Shown: positions 11,246 through 23,093, counted from the first letter of the stretch. The stretch is 39,310 nt of DNA from Oehlia diaphana (GCA_003833135.1 QZLH01000409.1:37697-77006), one strand, 5' to 3'. The notes: generated by a model from the letters alone, not told the origin. Program-made: numbers and translations.

Positions 11246-11817
11246 GGGATCACCCAAAAATCCTGACACCTATAATATCGACAGTCTATAATCCCGACAC
11301 CAAAATCCCGAGAAATACAAATCCTGATTGAATCAAAATCCTGACAGTCACAGAATCCCGATGATCTAAAATCTTGACAGCCAAAATCCTGGCTGAGATT
11401 CGATTAGATGAATTTGAGATTAGTTAATTTTTTTGATGCAATTGTTTCTAATTTAGAAGATAAGGAATAGTTAGTAATCTAGTAATATACTGTACATAAT
11501 CCTTTAAACTAAGATAAAAAATTTTTTCTTTTAATTTCATTAATACTAATATAGTAACGTTAGTTAATTTTCATAAAATTTGCAACCAATTTACATTTGT
11601 ATTAATAAAATTTACAATAAATTAACCCATTACTGCGTCATTGCATTTTTAAAATTATATTTAAAAAAAAAACTTTGGAATTATGATTGTCAAGATTTTA
11701 ACTGTCGGAATTGTGACTATCGGGATTTTATTTCAACGGGATTTAGGTTTGTCAGGATCTTGGTGTCGGGATTGTAGACTGTCAATTTTATGGTTGTCGG
11801 GATTTTGTGGTAAACCC
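11246..11817. mobile_element. hAT-like non-autonomous element with 8-bp target duplication
   Basis: The 572-bp element is flanked by perfect GAATAATT copies at 11238-11245 and 11818-11825. The ends are GGGATCACCCAAAAATCCTG and, reverse complemented, GGGTTTACCACAAAATCCCG. Inverted arms of about 140 bp consist of many spaced (A)ATCCCGACA-type repeats, then diverge into AT-rich interior. There is no coding capacity. It sits in the intron before the kinase C-lobe exon, three bases after the GTA of the donor. The paralogous intron (4945-5021) lacks it and serves as an empty site. An 8-bp duplication fits hAT-type integration. Confidence 0.88.
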
Positions 11818-11828
11818 GAATAATTTAC

Positions 11829-14167
11829 CTCATTCATAAATTCTAATGTAACATTTTTTGAATTATCTAAACTTTTCAGAGCTACAACCATGTCTTGATC
11901 CTTCCTTTTCCAATTTTTATTATAATAACCCCATTTATCTATATAACCATCAATCCATCTTGCTCTATATACTTTTCCAAACCCACCTTTTGCAATATAT
12001 TTAATATTATAAAGTCTATCATAAGGTATCCATTCTAACGACTCTTTTACATCAACATGAGCTGCTAGCTGAGCATCTTGAATAAATTTATCAATATCAT
12101 TATTACCACTACTCCAATTTTCAAATTTTCGTCGAAAATGTATTGAATTACACACTTTATTACATTTTTCACACACATATGTCAAAACCACCATATAGTT
12201 CTTGGTTTCTGGATCTTGAGTTATTCCATGAACTTTATAAGGTAGTGCAATCTACAATATATTAAAGTTAGAAATATTAATAAACTATAGTATTTTTAAA
12301 ACAACTGCCAATTTTTTTTCACAAAATGTCCTGGTACAATGATTAATTTATATGATAATACACAAAATTAAAATTTATTATACCTTATTTATATATTCTA
12401 ATGTAGTGCTTGATGGATTAAATAAAATTTTGAAAAATACGAACATATTTTGATCTTTTCTTTTCCAGTTTTGATTTTCATTATCCCATTCTCCATCAAT
12501 CCATTTTGCTTTGTATACTTTGCCAAACTTATTATCGTCTGTAATATATTTAATATCATATATACTATCATAAGGTATCCATTTTAACGCTTCTTTTACC
12601 CATCCATGTATACATTCATTAATCCAATTTATTCTGTACGCTTCAAACTTATTATCGTCTGTAATATATTCGATATCATAGAGTCTATCATAAGGTATCC
12701 ATTCTAATGTGTGTGATGGTTCACTATCATTGTGAACTGATAGCTGAGTATCTTGAATGAATTTATCAATATTATTATTACCACTGGTCCAATTTTTAAA
12801 ATTTCGTTGAAAATGTATTGAATTACATGTAACATCACATTTTCCACATTTATTGAAATCTAAAACCACCATATAGTTCCTAGTTTCTGGATCTTGAGTT
12901 ATCCCATGAACTTTATAAGGTACTGCAATCTACAAAATATTAAAGTTAGAAGTATTAGTAAAAATAAAATATTCAACCATTTGTTCTACAACTTTTTTTT
13001 TCGCAAAAGGCATAGTACAATGTGATTAATTTATATTATAGTTCACAAATAAATGAAATTTTTGATAACCTTATTTATAAGTTTTGATGTAATACTTGCT
13101 GAATTATTTAAAATTTTCAGAATTACAACCATATTTTGATCTTTTCTTTCCCAATTTTGGTTTATATAATCCCATTTATCCATGCATTCATCAATCCAAT
13201 TTGCTCTGTACACTTTGCCAAATTCATTATCTTCTGTGATATATTTAATATCATAAAGTTTATCACAAGGTATCCATTCTAATACACCTCCTAGCCTATA
13301 AGAACTATGAGCTGATAGCTGAATATTTGAATAAATTTATCAATATCATTATTACCACTAGTCCAATTTTTAAAATTTCGCTGAAAATGTATTGAATTAC
13401 ATCTAGAATTACATTTTGCACATTTATTAAAATCCAAAACCACCATATAGTTCCTAGTTTCTGGATCTTGAGCTATTCCATAAACTTTATAAGGTACTGC
13501 AATCTACAATATATTAAAATAGAAGTAGTATTAGTAAAAGTAAAATATACAACCATTTGTTTCTTAAACAACTGAAATTTTGTTTTTTTTTTTAACAAAT
13601 AGCATAGTACAATGTGATTAATTTAAATTATAATTCACAAAAAAAATGAAACTTTTGATAATTATACCTCATCTATATATTTTGATGTAATACTTGCTGG
13701 GTTATTTAAAATTTTCAGAATTACAAACATATTTTGATCTTTTCTTCTCCAATTTTGATTTTTATTATCCCATCCACTGACAAACTCCCATCCATTGACA
13801 TACTCTTGTCTACTGCCATACTTCCACTTTCTATAACTATAAATTATACATCCATCAATCCAATTTGCTATGTATACTTTACCAAACTCATCATCTTCTG
13901 TAATATATTTAACATCATAAAGTCTATCATAAGGTATCCATTCTAATGTGTGTGATGGTTCACTATCTTTGTGAACTGATAGCTGAGTATCTTGAATAAA
14001 TTTATCAATATCATTATTGCCACTGGTCCAATTTTCAAAATTTTGTTGAAAATGTATTGAATCACATTTAACATCACATTTCCACATTTATTGAAATCTA
14101 AAACCACCATATAGTTCCTGGTTTCTGGATCTTGAGATATTCCATAAACTTTACAAGGTACCGCAAT
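11829..14167 (-). repeat. four-copy N-lobe exon array on the minus strand
   Basis: Units in transcript order are 14167-13668, 13503-13070, 12929-12384 and 12251-11829. Introns between them (132-164 nt) are also similar, sharing a run like GCATAGTACAATGTGATTAA, so exon plus intron was the duplicated block. The lead-in is (D)FNKCGKCDV-like, unlike the NEICEKC of the plus-strand array, so each array resembles itself more than the other. Unit 1 carries a local insertion with GREYVNGWEF-like repeats before the GWDNKNQNW segment. Unit 3 contains an internal duplication of the EWIPYD..ITDDNKF segment. The last unit has canonical GGFGKVY and VALK; the others read DDEFGKVY or DNEFGKVY with VILK or FFK. 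Confidence 0.82.
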
Positions 14168-14716
14168 CTACAATATATTAAAATAGAAATGTTAGTAAAA
14201 TTATCTATTTGTTTTAAATCAACTGGCAATTTTTTGTTCACAAAATGGCATAGTACAATGTGATTAATTTATATTATAATTCACAAAAAAATTGAAACTT
14301 TTGATAAATTATTATACCTTATCTATATATTTTGATGTAATACTTGCTGGATTATTTAAAGTTTTCAGAATTACAACCATATTTTGATCTTTTCTTTCCC
14401 AATTTTGGTTTATATAATCCCATTTATCCATGCATCCATCAATCCAATTTGCTCTGTACACTTTGCCAAACTCATCATCTGCAATATATTTAACATAATG
14501 AAGTCTATCATAAGGTATCCATTCTAACGCATTTTTTACCTCACGATAATTATGATCTGATAGCTGAGTATTTTGAATAAATTTATTAATATAATTATTA
14601 CCACTAGTCCAATTTTTAAAATTTTGCTTAAATCGTATTGCGTTACATTCACAATCACATGGCTTAATCAGCTTTTTAACGCTTTTGATAAAGAAATCCA
14701 TTGAGAGTTTTTTCAA

Positions 14717-17514
14717 CTAAAATTAATACATATAAAAGGCGGAAACTAAAAAAATATTCAGTAGTAGTAAGAAAACAATTTCGCCGATGCTTTAATAAAT
14801 AGAAGAACAATACTTATGCATAATTATGTATTGCTGATCAGCCGTAATGTAGGCTGATTTTTTACAACCGATTAATTGTCGATCATTTTCAATTTAAACG
14901 CACTTGATATAACACGATTGTTAAGAAAATTGAGGAATGTAATCATTCCAAAGCAATAAATTAGATACATAGACAGAGCAGACAGAGCATTTTTTTCAGG
15001 TTATTTATGGTATTTATGGTATATATTGTATGTTTACTAATTTATATCGGTCAATGACAATATTGAAGTAAGAACAATACTTATGCGTAATTACGTATTT
15101 CTGATTTATCATGTAATGTGGCTGAGAATTCTATAAAAAATTCGACCGATTATTTGCCGATCATTTTAATTTTAACGCACGTGAATTCTTGATAGAATTA
15201 AAAAATTTGGAAACTTTTTGAACTAAAACATGATGTATTCATTTTAAAGACATAATTTAGATACATAGATGAAGCATTTCCATGTTATTTATGCCATATA
15301 TTATATGTTTATAAAGTTATAAGCTAATTATTCGCTATCTAAAACTTAATACTGTAATAAATATCAGTCAATGATGCATTTAACTATGAAAGAAAATTAT
15401 AATGTGGAAATAACTTTTCCCTCTAACTTACTGAAAACTTGAGAGCAAAAAAATTGAATTGAAAAGAAGCAGAATCTTAACTAATATACAGAATATACAA
15501 TCCTCGCTTTTTATTTAAAAAAAGTATGTGAAAAAAAAAATTATTTTATTTATTTACTGCGGATTTTTAATAAAAATGACGGAAAGCCGAAAGAGTTTCT
15601 TCAAATTTCTATTTGGTTTTATTTGGTTTTATATTTTAGATTAAAAATTAAATTTAAGCACTTATATTAATTTATCATGTGATATTTTTGGAGCATCTTT
15701 ATTGGTTGATGGATTTTCCACTCAGATGAACCAATTTTTTTTTGTCGTCACATTATTCCTATTTCTAATTTTATGGAACTATTTAGAAGTTAGAACTTCT
15801 TGTCATGACTAAGACAACATGTTAATAATAAAAATAACACCTGCTGCTTTATCTTCTGATAATTTCCAAGTCGGACTAGCTCGATCACGAATCCATACTA
15901 ACAAATCCACACCGCCCCGAACTACCCAAAATACAAAATAAAACGTTAAACAAATCATAGTCACTAATATTATATCACGTTAAAATTTATAGTTATGGAA
16001 TAACTGAATATTTATCAAATTTTAATAAAAATAAATTGGAAAATAAAATAGAATAAAGAAAAATAGGTCAACCAAAAAAAGACCAATTAAAAAATTAAAA
16101 TTAATTGTTACCTAAATTTTTTGCAAATTTTCTTTTAAATAATCAGTCAGAATTGGCGATAAAGGTGGTTATTTTGGTAAAGGTAGAACAAATTTGTCGA
16201 TTAATCGTTGATCAGTCTTAGTTAAAATAAACCTTCTGTGTATTTGTAATTTTTTCACAAAAAAATTACAAAAAATTAAATTTGGTTTCATCAATAAAAT
16301 TATAAAGAACGTAATTACAAAAATGCCTGCCGAGATTAATTATGTAAATTCTTCTCTTTCATTATCCTAAGAAAAAGGAATCATTGATTTTTCCATTTCA
16401 AAAAAAATTCATTTGTTTTCCATCACAATATTTGATATAGTTTTAGGATCCAGATGGATTCGGAAAATCAAGTTAAAAACGGGTTTTTCATACAAACAAT
16501 GTAGAAATTAATTTATTTTAATTTTTTGGTGACTAATTCCTATAAAGGAAACCATTACCCATAATGAGATTTGTAGACTATCTTATTATCAAAATGATAT
16601 TATCGGTAATCCCCGTGATTTAATAAAAAATAAATAGCACCAACAAATTCAAGTTAACGATACCCAACATCAAATTTTAAGAAAATTCCGAAAAATCGGA
16701 TTATCGGAGTAATTTCTATTGTACAATAATTATAATATTTCCGAATTTCCAAACACGATTATAACAATTCCGAATCTCCGAAATCCGAATGAATAATTTT
16801 AATCGAATTAAATTTGTACGAAATTATTTTTTTTTAATTTTAAAAAGTAATTAATACAAAAACTTAAACCTAAATTTTTTGAAAAAAAAATCAGCAATCC
16901 ACACTTAAATGACTTGAATGACAAAAATATCATTTATTTCGGCCGAAATTAAGTTTTTTTTATATAAATTTACGACATATAAGGATCATCTTTTGTTTCC
17001 TAATTTGTTGAATCATTACCTAATATGGTATAGTAAATTATTTTCAAACCGAATCCTGTTTCACAAGTCAGGGGTTTATAAATGAATATCAATTAAAGGT
17101 AACCAGACTAACTAAATAATGGGAAACAGGAAAATGATTAATTTGAATTACATAAGGGATACAAGGGGGGGTAAATACCGATTAATTTTTTTTTTTTATT
17201 CACACGAAACAAAAATTTATTTGCTGGTTTATAAGATTACAAAGATTATAATAAATTCTTATCAAATATCTCAGTTCTTTGTATATTAAAATTTTAATTG
17301 AAGGATGAATGAGATCAATTATCAATAACTCTTTCCTTTTTTTAAAAACAATAAAGTACCTTAAAGATAATTTTGATTCGTTGCGAGTAACCATTATTAT
17401 TTTTTTTAAAATATATATATATACTGTATATATATATATTCCTCTTTTTTAAGTTCCCTTTTTTTTGAACGAATTCTTCAGAAAAAACCTAAAATCCTTC
17501 AAGAAAAAAAAAAC
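14717..17514. other. divergent intergenic region, no gene recognised
   Basis: Upstream of both the minus-strand kinase array and the plus-strand kinase at 17515. It contains the direct duplication listed separately, plus AT-rich sequence with scattered TCCGAA/TTCGGA palindromic motifs near 16440-16800 that look like worn inverted-repeat elements. An open frame at 17200-17394 (-) has no recognisable motif. An alternating AT tract (17410-17440) lies about 80 bases before the ATG at 17515. Confidence 0.55.
14804..15380. repeat. direct duplication in the kinase promoter region
   Basis: Copy 1 runs from AGAACAATACTTATGC at 14804 to CGGTCAATGA near 15056. Copy 2 runs from 15071 to about 15376. Shared landmarks in order are TTATGC(A/G)TAATTA(T/C)GTATT, TTGCCGATCATTTT-like, TTTAACGCAC, TTTAGATACATAGA and TCAATGA. 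Copy 2 has about 45 extra bases near 15320 with ATTCGCTATCTAAAACT, similar to the nested inverted repeat at 7174-7295. The copies lie just upstream of the kinase start at 14716 and might duplicate upstream control sequence. Confidence 0.6.
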
Positions 17515-18967
17515 ATGGCCAATATTCGTAGAGAAGCTGTTAATGCTGCATATGATAAAGCATACGCATTAATAAATAATGATGATATGCATAAAAGATT
17601 TAAAGAAATAAAAGAATTCGTTAATAATGATGAAACACTTAGTAAAGAAGAAAAATTGGAAGTGATAAAAAGGTTTGATGGAGATTATGATTATTTTAAA
17701 GTTGTTAAGAATGATGGAATTAAAAGAGATTGTGAGAATTGTAAAGAAAAATGTTTAGCAACATTATATTGTGAAAATTGTGTTAGAAAATATTTAAAAT
17801 CCGAATTTTCAAATTGGACATCTGAAAATAAAATTATTGATTCTTTAATACAAAAATGTCAACAAGAATCATTAATTCCATATATGATATTTGAATGGAT
17901 TCCATATGATAGACTTAAAAATATCAAATTTTTGGTTAAAGGTGGTTATTCTGATATTTATACAGCTGATTGGGAAGATGGATGTTATAAAGAATGGGAT
18001 CTTGAAGAAAAAAAATTGAAAAGATCTGGAACTAGTAAAGTAGCACTTAAAAGATTAGAAACTATTGAAGGTGATAATAAGACTTGGCTTGAAGAGGTAA
18101 TTATAATTTTATAAAAAGTATTTTTTTATTTTTTTTTTTTTTAAATGTAAATATTAACTTTTAACGTATAATATTTTCCCATATATGTAGGCTTTGTATA
18201 TTAGTAATAAATGGGGAAGTATCGTACAATGTTATGGTTTTACAAAAGATCCAAGTGATGACAAATTTATGATCGTAATGAATTATATGGATACGGATTT
18301 AAGGAAATATTTACAACAAAATCGTAATCAAATTACATGGAAAACGAAAATTCAAATTATTTTTGAAATTGTTAAAGCACTCTCTAGAGTTCATGAAGAA
18401 AATTCAGTTCATAAAAATTTACACTCAGGAAATGTATTATATTTAAAAAATAAGAATGATTGGTATATTAGTGATGTTGGATTTTATGGACCTACTAATA
18501 AACCATTAAATAGCATATATGGAAATCTTTCTTACATGGCACCTGAAGTTATTTATAAAAGTGAATACAGTTATAAATCCGATATTTATTCTGTTGCAAT
18601 ACTTTTGTGGGAAGTTTTATCAGAACAACCACCATTTCTTAATCATAATAATGATCAAGATCTTGCATTAAATATTGTTAATGGGACAAGACCGAAAATA
18701 TTACCAGGAACTCCTGAAATATTTAAAAAATTAATGGAAGAATGTTGGGATGCAAATCCGGAAAAAAGACCTGATATTCAAACACTTTGGAACAAAATCG
18801 AAGATATTAATAAATCAATTCATGAAAATAACGATTATTGGAAAGATGTAAATATCGATATAAATCCTAATATTACTGAATTAACTTATAGTAATAGTAA
18901 AGTTTATACTTTTAAAGATTTACCTAAACCAAAAAATGCCACCAAAGGTAATGTATTATTAAATTAA
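17515..18967 (+). CDS. TKL-like pseudokinase (catalytic Asp replaced)
   Basis: Two exons, 17515-18096 and 18191-18967, joined in phase 0 to 452 codons. The intron splits alphaC from beta4, the same position as in the array genes. Residues 1-65 are charged and helical (MANIRREAVNAAYDKAYALI). Next come a four-Cys zinc-ribbon-like patch (CENCKEKC..YCENC), the family NWTSENKIIDSLIQ and EWIPYDRL phrases, a glycine loop KGGYSDIY and VALKR with the beta3 Lys. The C-lobe has VHKNLHSGN where VHRDLHSGN is expected, so the catalytic-base Asp is Asn. It then has DVG for DFG, and MAPEV. It is probably catalytically weak or dead and acts as a scaffold or regulator. The end is uncertain: a donor-like GGTAATG near 18949 could splice to 19036 and give a slightly shorter end. 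ATG context is AAAAACATGGCC. Confidence 0.8.
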
Positions 18968-20880
18968 TCGACTTTTACTAATGATTTTACAAGATTATTA
19001 ATCAGAAAAAAATATAAATATATATATTTTTTAGATATCTAAATTTAATACTTACGGAAATTATATACAATATTCATTTTTTTATTTTATATATATATAT
19101 TATTGGATTATTTAAACACTTAGTTCATGATATTTCTAGGTTTGTAATTTAAATAATTCAATTTTTATTATTTTTTGCTATATATTTATTATCTATATCC
19201 ATCATATTGTTAAATAAGAAAATAAAGTTTGAATATTTAAAATATAAAAAGTACTTTGACTCGTATTTTGAATAAATGTAAAAATGAGTTGTTTGAACAC
19301 CTTTTACGCATCGCTAGATCCCAAATGAAATTTTACAAATTTTGGAGTCTAACCTTATTTTGTAGAGAATAAAATAATAAAACGAGTGTATAATTCTCCA
19401 AAAATAGATATGCATTTTAGGAATTTTGGAATATTAATTGTTCAAGAGATGAAACTAAAAAAGTATACAACAATATATTATTGCATTAGTCATAAAATTC
19501 TCCCATAAAATCTTCAGAAATTAGCAAAGTCTAAAATCTAAATTTTAAGATATTATAGAATTTAAGTATTAGATAGGAACGTTCAAGGTAGAACATATTT
19601 TAGGGAATTTAAAAATTATAGCTTATAAAAATGCTATATAAATATATGTACATATGTTCGTACTCCTATATTTTATATTTTTCTTTCTCGCATTAAAATA
19701 CTACTACTTTCCAACTGATAAATACTATAAAAAAATATATATATATTTCATATAAATAAGAATCCACAAAGTTTAGAAAGCGCTCGAAGAAATACTATTT
19801 TTGAAATCTAAAAAATTATATAGATGTCAAGAAAAAACTGGATTTTAAGGAATTTCATGTGCGTTCTATTTTTTTCTTCTTGTACTGTAGTCTGTAGGTC
19901 TACTAATTTGACCTTTTCTGTAAAAAGATATAATAAAAAAAAATGATGGAAAAATTCTTATTCTTTTAATAATATTGATTGGATTTACGATATATTCTGG
20001 AGTATTTCATTAAAATTCAAACTTAATCTAAAAAAATTTATGCAAATGGGCATAAATTTTCTTTAAAGTTTTATAAATTTTTTAAATCCGCTTTTATCAA
20101 TAACAATCATTTTACTACATAAATATTAATGAATTAAACATTATAAATCACCAAATTACTAATTTATTAATTTACTGGAAAGTAAAAAAAAAAAAATGCA
20201 ATTACATTCTTTACAATTTTTTTTTTCGAAATAATAGAACTTCAATTTATAAGAATTGAATTTAAGTAATAAACTAATAATCATTCAATGTAATTCTTTT
20301 GTTACATTTTATTAGGAGGCCTCAATAATACAGAATAATAAGGCATAACAAATTTAACAGATATACTGTAAGTAAAATAATAAAGAAAATAAACTATAGA
20401 TATACTACCGAAACATTATTTTGTTGAAAAATGCGTACAGTACACATAATAACGTTTAAACTTCTTCAATTTTGATATTTGCAGAGTCGATGCACGTACC
20501 GACTTTTCTTTTTACGTCTTCCCTTCGTTATTTACCCCTCCGTTAGAATTTATCCTTTGTTTCCTCCACATAATAATTTTGTCATAAAAAAAAATGTTTC
20601 CGACAAAAAATTCTAGTCACGAGAATTTTGTCCAGATTTTTTTGGTGAAAAAGATTTCCGGTTGAAATCCTATCAAAAGAACAGATACTTTTAGTTATAT
20701 TAGCTTCTCGAGTTCTACAACATCGTCAAAATTATGCTTTAGTATCGACTGTTAATTAAATTTTCACATTGATAATTGACTTAGGCGTAGAGTAAATTAC
20801 TATTTTCTTGACAATTTTGATGAACTTAGAGTTATAACATTTATTCAAACAATCTAAAATATTGGAAAGAAAAAAAATGA
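18968..20880. other. intergenic, AT-rich, no gene
   Basis: Stops are dense in all frames and no motif was recognised. It holds only short A and T runs and AT microsatellite patches, for example near 19090 and 19735. No inverted-repeat element with convincing ends was seen. Confidence 0.55.
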
Positions 20881-21780
20881 AAAATGGTTTCATGAGGATA
20901 TGGAAATACGTGATATTGATCGCCGTTTTCAAAATGGTGCGATCTTCAATCATGTGGTGCTTGCAAAAGAGGTCCAGGCCCTCAAAGAAAAACCGAAGCA
21001 CTCGTTCTCCTCATACAAGAACTTGAATGAGGTGTTAGTGAAATACGGTATTGATTCTAGTGGCACAGACACTATCCCGATGTTTCCTCTACAAACCCAC
21101 AAAACTCAAGACTTCAATAAGCACTTTGAGCATTGTGTTGAGAATGGTCTATTCAGGATGAAGCATTACAAGTCATTGGTTAGGAATAGCTTGGAATCTA
21201 TGAACAATGAATATGTCTTCATAATGCAGGGGACGCCACGAAGAAGGAATTCAGTATAAAACCAGAGTTTGAAATAATTGGGGAAGAAAGTTCTGGATGA
21301 GCCGATTACGTAATCAAGGTATGAGATTTTTTTCGTTGGACCTGATTCAACTAAATTTCTTGGCAGATTAGAGGATATACTAATACCATACTTTCATTTC
21401 CAGGAGGCCAAGACCTTATTTGCGTCACAGAAATAAGATCCAGCGTAGCATTCTCAAAGGCTATGCCAAAATTATCAAACAACTTGAGAGTTCACACGAA
21501 ATGAATAAGAGAAACGAAAATGAGATGACGATGATTTCAAATATATGGAATTATTACTTCTCCAGGCAAAATCTCTCAGACAAGTGAAGTCCCCTTACCA
21601 TCGAATTTAATAAGAAGGCCTTGGATAAAGGTTCTGAAGAACATCAAACATTACATAATAGCGTAAGAAGATTTTGGGAATTCATCTTCTTGAAATCACT
21701 ATTCCTAAGAGGATATATGAATTTAGAGAGTTTATTGATCAAAAAGGCTTTAATAGCATATGATTGTGCATGATTCATTT
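20881..21780 (+). pseudogene. decayed gene fragment, possibly Crinkler-like C-terminal region
   Basis: Base composition here is clearly less AT-rich than the surroundings. One open frame, 20900-21259, starts MEIRDIDRRFQNGAIFNHVV and continues without a recognised domain. After its stop, short segments in shifting frames remain readable: FEIIGEESSG then ADYVIK near 21270-21320, KGYAKIIKQLESSHEMNKR near 21455-21510, YGIITSPG near 21540, and IEFNKKALDKGSEEHQTLHN near 21601-21660. These phrases resemble, from memory, C-terminal regions of large Crinkler-type or nuclease-like families in Rhizophagus. I cannot confirm that without a search. Several frame changes and stops separate the segments, so the copy is broken unless undetected introns explain some of them. 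No promoter or N-terminal secretion-type region is visible. Confidence 0.4.
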
Positions 21781-22983
21781 TAATTGTCATCTGATTATGA
21801 CTAAAACTTTAAAACTTTAAGTGGACTTACAATAACTTAATATGTTGCACGTGGCTTATATGATAAAATTATGATTTCATAAAGGTGATCATATTATGGA
21901 AAACGAACTTATCGTCTTGAATGCTTGAAGGCTTATCAAATAAAATCCCAATAGTAAGTGTGAAAGCATAGAGCGAGACCGATCACCTGAAAAAATGCGG
22001 TAGATATTCGAAAAAATTCTTGCGAAAGAATATGGCTTAGAGGTGACGACCCAGATCCGGATTTGGACCGGTATTTGATTTTCATAAATTTTCCGGTATT
22101 AATTATGGCCGAAATTTAAATTTAATTTTAAATGTAATAATTTTTACGAATTTTATAATTTATTTCTTTATTAGTGTATTATATTATAGTTTATAAATTT
22201 TTCTGATATACAGTAACATTTCGCCTATATTATTTTTTTAAAAAAATTAAATTTTGTGCTACAATTTCATTATTTTTTTTTTTAAAAAAATATAATAAAT
22301 AAAATTACCACCTACATTTCGTGAAAGGATAGAACCTGATAAATTTAAATCCGAACTAAGGATGTAATCGGTTCAGTTCAGTTAACTTTCTATTATTTAG
22401 TTTGGTGCGTCAGTCTATGATCATGTCCGATATCTAAAAAGAAAATTCCATACCCTTATTCTTGGTAATAGTCGGGTCTTACAAGGTTTATTCAACGGGT
22501 TCGGTATATTTTACTGAAAATCACATTTGATATTCGATAATATATTTAATAGTTTTTTATTGTGAAAATAACATAGCTACAATTATTGGTGAATTATTTA
22601 TTGTGTAGAATTTTATTAATTAATATACACATAAAAGAAATGGTATAATAAATGTTAATTTTTTTATTTATTGTTTGAATCGTTCTTTACCACTCATGTA
22701 AATAAAGTGGGATGATAAAATTCTCTAATAAAGAAGACCATTATTGAACTTTTTTTCGAGGAATAACTCTCAATATTTCATTTTAATTAATTTATTTATT
22801 TTATTCATTTTATGTATTAAAGCTTTAAGCATAAGTCCATTTATGCTATGGAATTTCTAAGAAATATATGAGTATTTAATTACATAAACATTAAATATAG
22901 TAATGTTATGAAAGTACATGTTAAATTTAGAAAACAGCTAAATAAATAACATTTTGCAATAAAAATTGTTTTATAATGAGATC

Positions 22984-22985
<2 letters not shown>
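21781..22985. other. intergenic, AT-rich, no gene
   Basis: No open frame worth calling. Near 22055-22095 there is a CCGGATTTGGACCGG palindromic patch similar in flavour to degenerate motifs near 6670 and 16450, perhaps a worn repeat family. Confidence 0.5.

Positions 22986-23037
<52 letters not shown>
22986..23037. repeat. 52-nt poly(T) run
   Basis: Uninterrupted T from 22986 to 23037. On the other strand it could be the poly(A) tail of a retroposed sequence, but no retrotransposon body is recognisable beside it. Length is likely polymorphic or imprecise in assembly. Confidence 0.95.
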
Positions 23038-23038
<1 letters not shown>

Positions 23039-23093
23039 TATTTTCTTTTATTAATATTTTTCGGTGATCGTCGTAAAACAACAGGATATATAC

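Larger units (their letters stand above)
9798..14716 (-). pseudogene. kinase gene with repeated N-lobe exons, two units frameshifted
   Basis: Convergent inverted paralogue of the gene at 1875. Exons in transcript order: 14716-14318, 14167-13668, 13503-13070, 12929-12384, 12251-11829, 11179-10285, 10218-10111, 10037-9930 and 9859-9798. All borders are GT..AG. Exon 1 begins MKKLSMDFFIKSVKKLIKPC, close to the paralogue from its Met at 1953. Exons 2-5 repeat beta4-beta5 plus an N-lobe. Exon 6 is the C-lobe with HRDLHIGN, DMG and IAPEIL. Exons 7-9 are repeated tail exons. Exon 2 (500 nt) and exon 3 (434 nt) are each one base short of a multiple of three, so full-length translation breaks. Skipping exons 2 and 3 restores an open frame, so a working kinase remains possible. 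The deletions could also be assembly errors in homopolymers. No substrate can be inferred. Confidence 0.7.

Noticed and set aside
22055..22110. CCGGATTTGGACCGG patch as a regulatory palindrome
   Set aside because: Similar worn motifs occur near 6670 and 16450, so it is more likely repeat debris than a site.
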